NCBI RefSeq assembly: GCF_011745365.1
Contig: NW_024468911.1
Location: forward strand, 1,110,759 to 1,174,758
Origin: Cryphonectria parasitica EP155
Lineage: Eukaryota > Ascomycota > Sordariomycetes > Diaporthales > Cryphonectriaceae
Length of the DNA stretch: 64,000 nt
Reading direction: 5' to 3'
Of this stretch, positions 58,793-64,000 are shown one piece after another. Both the position numbers and the translations under genes were made by a program. The notes beneath the pieces are model-generated. The model was not told where the DNA came from. It made no database searches and saw only the letters and a list, made by a program, of their open reading frames with translations. Every line of letters begins with the position of its first letter. Position 1 is the stretch's first letter.

Positions 58793-60401
58793 CTACAAGC
58801 TCTTAAAGACAAGAGAACCCTCCGACCATCCCGAGCTCGCCCACGCCATGGTCGGAATAAACGCCAGCAGCACCACAGCCGTAATAATCCCTGCGCCAGC
58901 CTTGTCCTTGACTCCTATCACAACCTCGCCCCCGTGCGAGCTGGGATTTCCTCCCGCCCCATAATTCCCCGCGCTCGTGCCGCCCGTGCTATTCGTCACC
59001 GGCGCCGACGTCTCGCCCGCCGGGTCCACCGCCACAAGAAGACTCGTCAGCGCCCCGAGCACATTCATCTGCTGGCCCGCGCCCGTCTGCCCGTCGTAGG
59101 TTCCCGTAGTCCATCGAAACCCGCATGTTGCCGTGCTCACGCCGTTGCCGTTGTCGACGCCGTCGGTGCAGCTGCCCACGGCGGCGGCAGTGCTGGTGCG
59201 CAGGGTCGCGAGGACCTGATTGCGCACGAGGGGCGCGAGCTGCGTGGATGTGGCCAGCCAGCGGTGCAGGTAGCCCTTGAAGGAGAGCATGTCGGTGTCG
59301 CAGGTGACCTTGTCGGCCAGCTCGCATGAAGGTTCGACGGCCGTGCCGTTGGGGAAGAACCAGGAGATTGTTGTGTTGACGAGGCCTTGGAGACGCTCGC
59401 TCCATATGTCGGAGCCGTTTGTCTTTTTGGATGTAACATCATCAGCAGGTCGTTCTAATGAAATGTTTACATGGAAGTTGAAGAAAAGAAACAAGAAGAA
59501 AAACAAGAGGGGAGAGACAACAAGAACAAGCACAGCTTACATGGTTGTACATAAAGGCAGTGCCCTCGAGGATGACAGCAGCACAGTACGAGAACTGGAC
59601 CATATCGATAGTCGTACAGTTGTCCTCGACATGACCGCCATCATACACCTTGTAGTCGTCAGAGATCAGCCCCACGCCCTGCATCCAGTCCCACGTCTTG
59701 ACCGCCCAGTCTTCATACGTCGTGTTCCCCGTGTACCGCGCCAGCCTCGCCCCCAGGTTGAAGAAGATGCCGTTGGCAATCGAGTTCTTGTAATCATAGC
59801 CAACATTCGTCGGCGGGATCTGCCACCGCAGCCCCCCACCACACGTATCGTCATGTCGGTCCGGCGCCGCCTGCGTGTTGAAGACGGCCTGCGCAAGCGC
59901 CAGCCAGCCTGGATCCGTCGCAGGGGGGTCCTGGAACTTGTTCTCCGCCGCCAGCATCGCGCTCATGCCCCAGAACCCTTGGTCGTCGTTGCCCAGGGAC
60001 AGCGTCCAGTTGTTGGGCTGGTACGAGTTGTCTGGTGCGCCCGCCTGGAAGAGGAGCGAGGACTGGGTCACGGAGTTCCAAGTTGTGTCGCCTGTCCAGT
60101 GCCAGTAGTCTACCAACGTGCCCCAGAGGGCGCCGCCCTCCCACCAGTAGTAGTCGCCTGCGGGGGGTGGGCCTGGTAGGATGCCTGGGGTTTGGCCGTA
60201 GTCGTCGCCTTTGTAGTAGGACATCAGGTTGGAGGCTACGGCTTTTGCTGCAGTCTTGATGGAGTCTGGAGGGGTTCTGTCAGTTATGATATTTTGCGTG
60301 TAGTGAGGTTGATGCGAGAGCAGACCTGGTGAGTCAAGATCGACATCAAGAGCGGCCGAGGCCACCATGGCCCATGCTGAGATAAAGGTGAGAGACCTCA
60401 T
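58793..60401 (-). CDS. GH76 mannan endo-1,6-alpha-mannosidase, DFG5/DCW1 type
   Basis: Wall-remodelling enzyme of the DFG5/DCW1 group, thought to transfer GPI-protein glycans to wall polysaccharide. Three exons (60401-60326, 60265-59541, 59422-58793) give 476 residues. A signal peptide (MRSLTFISAWAMVASAA) precedes LDVDLDSPDSIKTAAK, restored by a 60-nt intron with an unusual GTCTGC donor and a good CTGAC branch. GH76 motifs follow: YYWWEGGALWG, the catalytic Asp pair in GNDDQGFW (119-120), and WDWMQGVGLI. The C-terminal quarter has conserved cysteines (SCTDGVDNGNG, TCGFRW), a Ser/Gly-rich spacer and a hydrophobic tail (IITAVVLLAFIPTMAWA), so membrane/GPI anchoring is expected, although a short polar end follows the hydrophobic run. 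Confidence 0.92.
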
Positions 60402-61659
60402 GGTGTTTGTCTGTACTTCATACTGAACGCAACTTGATAGATGATTACTCAAGCCTGGCAGACATGGCTCAGAATGGAGGCGAACCTCCTGGTAGGCAAA
60501 GATGTTACAGAGAGAAGATTAGAGAAAAAGAGAAGAAAGAAAGAAACTAAAATGTCAGCAGAGCCTTGAATGCAGACAGGACCAGAGTGAGTTGGCAGTT
60601 CAGCACACATGATTTACACCAACAGCACACACAGCCACAGTCAAGTGACGCACAGGTGTGAAACTCAAGTGAAGGTGTGAGATGAGGTCAGACAGAGAAT
60701 GCGAAGCGCTTACACTCTCAGCTTGGCACTCTGTTCTACGCTCAGTCCTCGATTCTCTCCTAGACAGGGGGGGAGAGGGGGCGTTGGGTTGCTTACTGCG
60801 GTTCAGTATCCTGGAACAGCCAGAGGGGGATGGGTCTTATTTTGGCATATTGCGCCTGTTATGCGACCATGTGGCTTGGCCCCTTGACAGTCAAGTTATA
60901 GACCACACTTTTTTGGCCCTTTGATTTCCAATCTGACACTGCAGCTGCATCCTACAACGAGAACGATCCTTGAATACTTAAGTATTTAAGCATTTGGTTC
61001 TATTTTCTAGGTGGGGGTTAGAGTTCTGAACAAGTGCTTGATTTTAAGCTTATTGGAAGGTAGCGTACAAGTGAGGCAAGCAAAACTCCTTGTATTCTCA
61101 GTATTGTCAATTTGTTGACGTCTAAAAACTGTAATTCGGCCATAATAGAAATGCCTCCAAGTAGCAAGGTCGACTCGTAGTATCATTGAGTGTGAAATAG
61201 CGAGTCTCAAGGATTCGCAGTGCGACGTGGGGAAGCTCTCGAGTTGCCCCAGCGTCTGAGTGAGATGATCACGAAACCAGTCGAACAGCTGCGGTGACTA
61301 GATGGCCAACATTTGACCATAGCACTCTATGACCTTTCTTGATTGAGTATCAAGATTGCAATTTAATTCTGCTAGTTCATGTCGTTCAGAGCTGTCTGAA
61401 TGAAAGAGTGAGACATCCGGCTCAACCCGGCTCTCGCGCGGGAGATGGGATATGATGAGGGAGGACAATATTGAAGCCACCAAGCCAAGCAAGGGATAAA
61501 CTTACAGAGAATAAATAAGAGAGAGAAAGTAAAGAAGACAAATATCCTCCATAAACACAAACACAACAAAGGTCGAAGGCAATCCATTCACTTGTCTCTT
61601 GAATTTCTTACAAACAAAGAGAAGAGGAGAGAGAGACAGAGGTTGTCACCGCGTCCCGC
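60402..61659. other. Divergent promoter region
   Basis: Separates the GH76 gene (-) from the type II membrane-protein gene (+). Polypurine GA-rich leader sequence occurs just before 61660 (AGAGAAGAGGAGAGAGAGACAG) and GA-rich DNA near 60521-60545. No coding signal. Confidence 0.5.
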
Positions 61660-63240
61660 ATGCATCGTTACAAGATGGCTCCCATAACAGTCAGAAATAC
61701 CATTCTCGCCCTTTCTGCTCTCATCTGCCTCTATCTGGTATCCTGGCGCATAGACATTCTGTTCCCCTGCTACTCTGACACCAACATCAGCGCCGATAGC
61801 CTCCTCCCTCTAATGATCGCCGAGGCTCTGGGCAGCTATGGCCAGACAGACGTGCACCCACACCCATACTCATCCTCATCATCCTCAAAGGGGAGCACAA
61901 CCATGTCCTCAGCAGAAATATCCTTCAGCCAAGCCTTCTCCCTAGACAAACCCGACCCATACCACTTCTCAGCCCTAAGAACACAGTGCGACCGGACGGT
62001 ATGGAGAGACGAGGGCGGCGAGGAAAAGACCATCTACCTTGAGTGTGAGGTTATATCTGCCGATCTCACAAGTGTCATCTCCCAAGTCAAGTCCTGCTTC
62101 AAGATGGCCATAGAGGCGGGCGTGGGCCTGGTCCTCCCTAGCATCCCGCTGCGGCACAAGGACGATCTGGTGGTGTACAACCAGGGAAATTCCACTGCCG
62201 AGAGGCAGTTCGAGGAGTGGTTTGACCAAAAGCATGCTGTCTCATCAATGGGTCAGACGTGTCCACAGCTGAAGGTTATCGCGCAGGAGGACTTGCAGGC
62301 TGGAGACCGGGACTCCATGAGGAGGGTTGAGAATAGATGGTCGCTGGATGTTCACTCTACGCGCTTCTTTCGGGAGCGTAATGGGCACTTTTGGGCTGGT
62401 AAACCATTCAAGGCCTTTTTTGAAGAGGGCCTGGCCCAGCTGAGGGAAAAGAAGCACAGTGGAAAGAAGCATGTAAAGGACAAAAGCATGACCATCCAGA
62501 AACATCTCGAAAATGAAGCCGAGACAGCTGAGGAAGCTTCCACCACCGTCACAATTGTTGGCATGCGCGCCGACTTGGAGCTGTTCAATATCGCCAACGA
62601 CCCGACAGGCCACGACAGGCACTTGTGGGACGACCTAGGCAAGGCCCTGCGTTTCCTGGAGGCGCCACGGGCAATTGTCGACAGGCTGCTGCGCCAAATC
62701 GGAGACGAGCGTTTCTTTGCAGTGGGCTTTCGAGGTGAGAGCAACAACATGCCGGAAAGCATCAAGCAGCAGATCTCCGAGAACTTTGACGCCCTCGACC
62801 GTGCGTGGGAGTCGTACCGGGCCATGCCTGAGATGGCGGCATACGACAGTGACAAGAGGCCGCTTGTGTACCTGGCATGCGGCGATGAGGGCCAAGCACA
62901 GGCTTTTGCGGAGGAAGGAAGAGGGAGAGGGTGGAATGTAACGCACAAGTACGCGCTGGCCGAGGCTATGAGCAATGACGGGGCGGTGGAGAATATATCG
63001 GCGCTCCCTTTCGATTTTGAGGCGATTGTCGACCTTGGGATGCTGGTAAAAAGTTATTTCTTCGTCGGTCTCATGAGCAGCGCCTTCAGCTACACGGTAG
63101 CCAACATGCGAGACCCCACAACCCGGTATCGAGGGAGCAGCTTTGCGATGTGGGAGGATGGTGGTGCAAGGACGCATTTGTTACCGAACAATGATATCCA
63201 TGGCGAGACTATGATGGAGAAATATGCCTGTTGTTTGTAA
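61660..63240 (+). CDS. Type II membrane protein, fungal glycosyltransferase-like
   Basis: Intronless, 526 residues (start ATG 61660; ATG 61675 would remove five). A short basic cytosolic tail is followed by one transmembrane segment (about 12-30, NTILALSALICLYLVSWRI), then a Ser-rich stem (about 68-82) and a large lumenal domain, the topology of Golgi glycosyltransferases. The C-terminal part has features I associate with fungal fucosyltransferase-like proteins: FEAIVDLGMLVKSYFFVGLM, SSAFSYTVANMRDPTTRYRG and a closing CCL. In GT-B O-fucosyltransferase-like enzymes a comparable segment helps bind the nucleotide sugar. The middle contains a Lys/Glu-rich insertion. Activity is not established; the assignment rests on topology and partial motif similarity. 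Confidence 0.75.
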   Translation: MHRYKMAPITVRNTILALSALICLYLVSWRIDILFPCYSDTNISADSLLPLMIAEALGSYGQTDVHPHPYSSSSSSKGSTTMSSAEISFSQAFSLDKPDPYHFSALRTQCDRTVWRDEGGEEKTIYLECEVISADLTSVISQVKSCFKMAIEAGVGLVLPSIPLRHKDDLVVYNQGNSTAERQFEEWFDQKHAVSSMGQTCPQLKVIAQEDLQAGDRDSMRRVENRWSLDVHSTRFFRERNGHFWAGKPFKAFFEEGLAQLREKKHSGKKHVKDKSMTIQKHLENEAETAEEASTTVTIVGMRADLELFNIANDPTGHDRHLWDDLGKALRFLEAPRAIVDRLLRQIGDERFFAVGFRGESNNMPESIKQQISENFDALDRAWESYRAMPEMAAYDSDKRPLVYLACGDEGQAQAFAEEGRGRGWNVTHKYALAEAMSNDGAVENISALPFDFEAIVDLGMLVKSYFFVGLMSSAFSYTVANMRDPTTRYRGSSFAMWEDGGARTHLLPNNDIHGETMMEKYACCL

Positions 63241-63301
63241 TAGTGATTAGTTGGTTTTAAGCCATGAATGGCAGAAAGAGAAATGGCCATAAAATCCAAA
63301 A

Positions 63302-64000
63302 TTATAACTTTGCTGCGATTTCACCAGTTGATTTCTTTGCTCCTCCGCCTCCGTTCTTGAAGCCAAACAGGTACCCAGCAACTCTGCGCTTTTGTACCTC
63401 CTCGCTCCCTTCCGTAATCCGATACCTCCTAAAGTGCCGCCAGATGTGCTCAAACGGCTGGTGTCTGCTGTACCCATTTCCGCCGTGGACCTGGATCGCA
63501 TTATCCGCTGCCTCGGTGGCAAGCCTGTTCGCCCAGAAGTTGCACATGCTGATCTTGTGGCCGAGCTCTCTCTCGATAGCCACCCAAGGCGGGATATAGT
63601 CTCGATCCCCCTTACCTCCTTCTCCTCCTCCTCCGCCAGCACCATAACGCTTCTGGATCTCGTCCATCTCCGTGGCCGTCCGCAGGATCAACAGCCGCAG
63701 CATCTCCACCTGCGTCGCCAGCTCGACCAAGGGCCACTGGATCGCCTGGTTGACAGCCAGCGGTTTTCCAAAGACGACTCTCTGGCGCGCATACTCGACA
63801 CTCCTGCCGATGCAGAACCGCGCCGCGCCGCACGAGCTGGCCGCCTGGCGGATGCGGTTCTCGTGCGTGAACGTCTGCGCGATGGCGAGACCCTTTCCCA
63901 CCTGGCCCAGGACCGCGCCCTCGGGCACGCGCACGTCTTCCAAGAGAACCGTGGCGTGGTCGGTGGGCATGTTGAGGGTGTACTCGTACGATGCGATCGT
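63302..64000 (-). CDS. Acyl-CoA dehydrogenase, 3' part only
   Basis: Partial: the frame is open to the right edge, so the N-terminal FAD/acyl-CoA domains lie outside the window. The visible 232 codons form the C-terminal four-helix domain of the acyl-CoA dehydrogenase family: RQRVVFGKPLAVNQAIQWPL (cofactor and dimer contact), EAADNAIQVHGGNGYSRHQP (FAD-contacting loop) and RRYRITEGSEEVQKRRVAGY (C-terminal FAD-contacting arm). It carries a Gly-rich insertion (RYGAGGGGGEGGKGDRD) between two helices that family members normally lack. The wording TEGSEEVQ matches the long, fungal subgroup. Likely a mitochondrial or peroxisomal fatty-acid or amino-acid breakdown enzyme; the substrate cannot be told from this part. 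Confidence 0.93.
   Translation of the reverse strand, partial: TIASYEYTLNMPTDHATVLLEDVRVPEGAVLGQVGKGLAIAQTFTHENRIRQAASSCGAARFCIGRSVEYARQRVVFGKPLAVNQAIQWPLVELATQVEMLRLLILRTATEMDEIQKRYGAGGGGGEGGKGDRDYIPPWVAIERELGHKISMCNFWANRLATEAADNAIQVHGGNGYSRHQPFEHIWRHFRRYRITEGSEEVQKRRVAGYLFGFKNGGGGAKKSTGEIAAKL

Overview
The window is eukaryotic nuclear DNA from a filamentous ascomycete (Pezizomycotina). Nearly every recognisable gene has short spliceosomal introns (about 58 to 178 nt, one of 326 nt) with GT..AG ends and CTRAC-like branch sites. The gene content is typical of a plant- or litter-associated mould: a GH10 xylanase with a fungal CBM1, a CE2-like SGNH esterase, a DUF1996 secreted protein, a GH76 wall mannosidase, a GPI-anchored Ser/Gly-rich wall protein, a P450, an Mep-type ammonium transporter, and NACHT/ankyrin NLR-like sequence. 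I could not assign genus or species. Exon joins were worked out by hand from reading frame, splice consensus and family motifs; no transcript data were available.

Layout, left to right. 0.2-3.4 kb (+): large orphan protein with an HEIAH zincin motif. 3.9-4.8 kb (-): macro-domain protein, divergent from cytosolic glutaminyl-tRNA synthetase GLN4 (5.3-7.4 kb, +). 7.5-9.2 kb (-): secreted SGNH/CE2-like esterase. 9.2-14.0 kb: mostly non-coding, with T/G and A/C tracts flanking a possible 37-residue zinc-finger ORF. 14.0-16.0 kb (-): cytochrome P450. 16.4 kb: tRNA-like relic. 16.6-21.1 kb (-): four small membrane or secreted proteins of unknown function. 22.4-23.1 kb (+): small heat-shock protein. 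26.5-27.0 kb (+): small membrane protein. 28.7-30.9 kb (+): DUF676-type serine hydrolase, convergent with an ammonium transporter (31.3-32.9 kb, -). 36.3-37.7 kb (+): DUF1996 secreted protein. 39.9-43.4 kb (+): NACHT-ankyrin NLR-like gene carrying several coding breaks. 45.0-45.9 kb (-): nuclear SANT/Myb-like protein. 48.1-49.8 kb (-): GH10-CBM1 xylanase. 50.8-51.5 kb (-): decayed ankyrin-repeat gene, next to a 450-bp foldback repeat at 51.8-52.25 kb. 54.3-56.7 kb (+): GPI-anchored wall protein. 57.6-58.6 kb (+): short-chain dehydrogenase. 58.8-60.4 kb (-): GH76 enzyme. 61.7-63.2 kb (+): type II membrane protein resembling fungal glycosyltransferases. 63.3-64.0 kb (-): 3' part of an acyl-CoA dehydrogenase, cut by the window edge.

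There is no operon-like or obvious biosynthetic cluster. The P450 and the SDR stand alone, without a synthase. The genes form loose functional groups: polysaccharide attack (xylanase, CE2-like esterase, perhaps DUF1996), cell-wall building (GH76, GPI protein) and housekeeping (GLN4, ammonium transporter, Hsp20). Between 37.7 and 54.3 kb the character changes to gene-poor DNA holding two broken repeat-protein genes and a hairpin-forming repeat. This is the most dynamic part of the window and the best place to look for something new.
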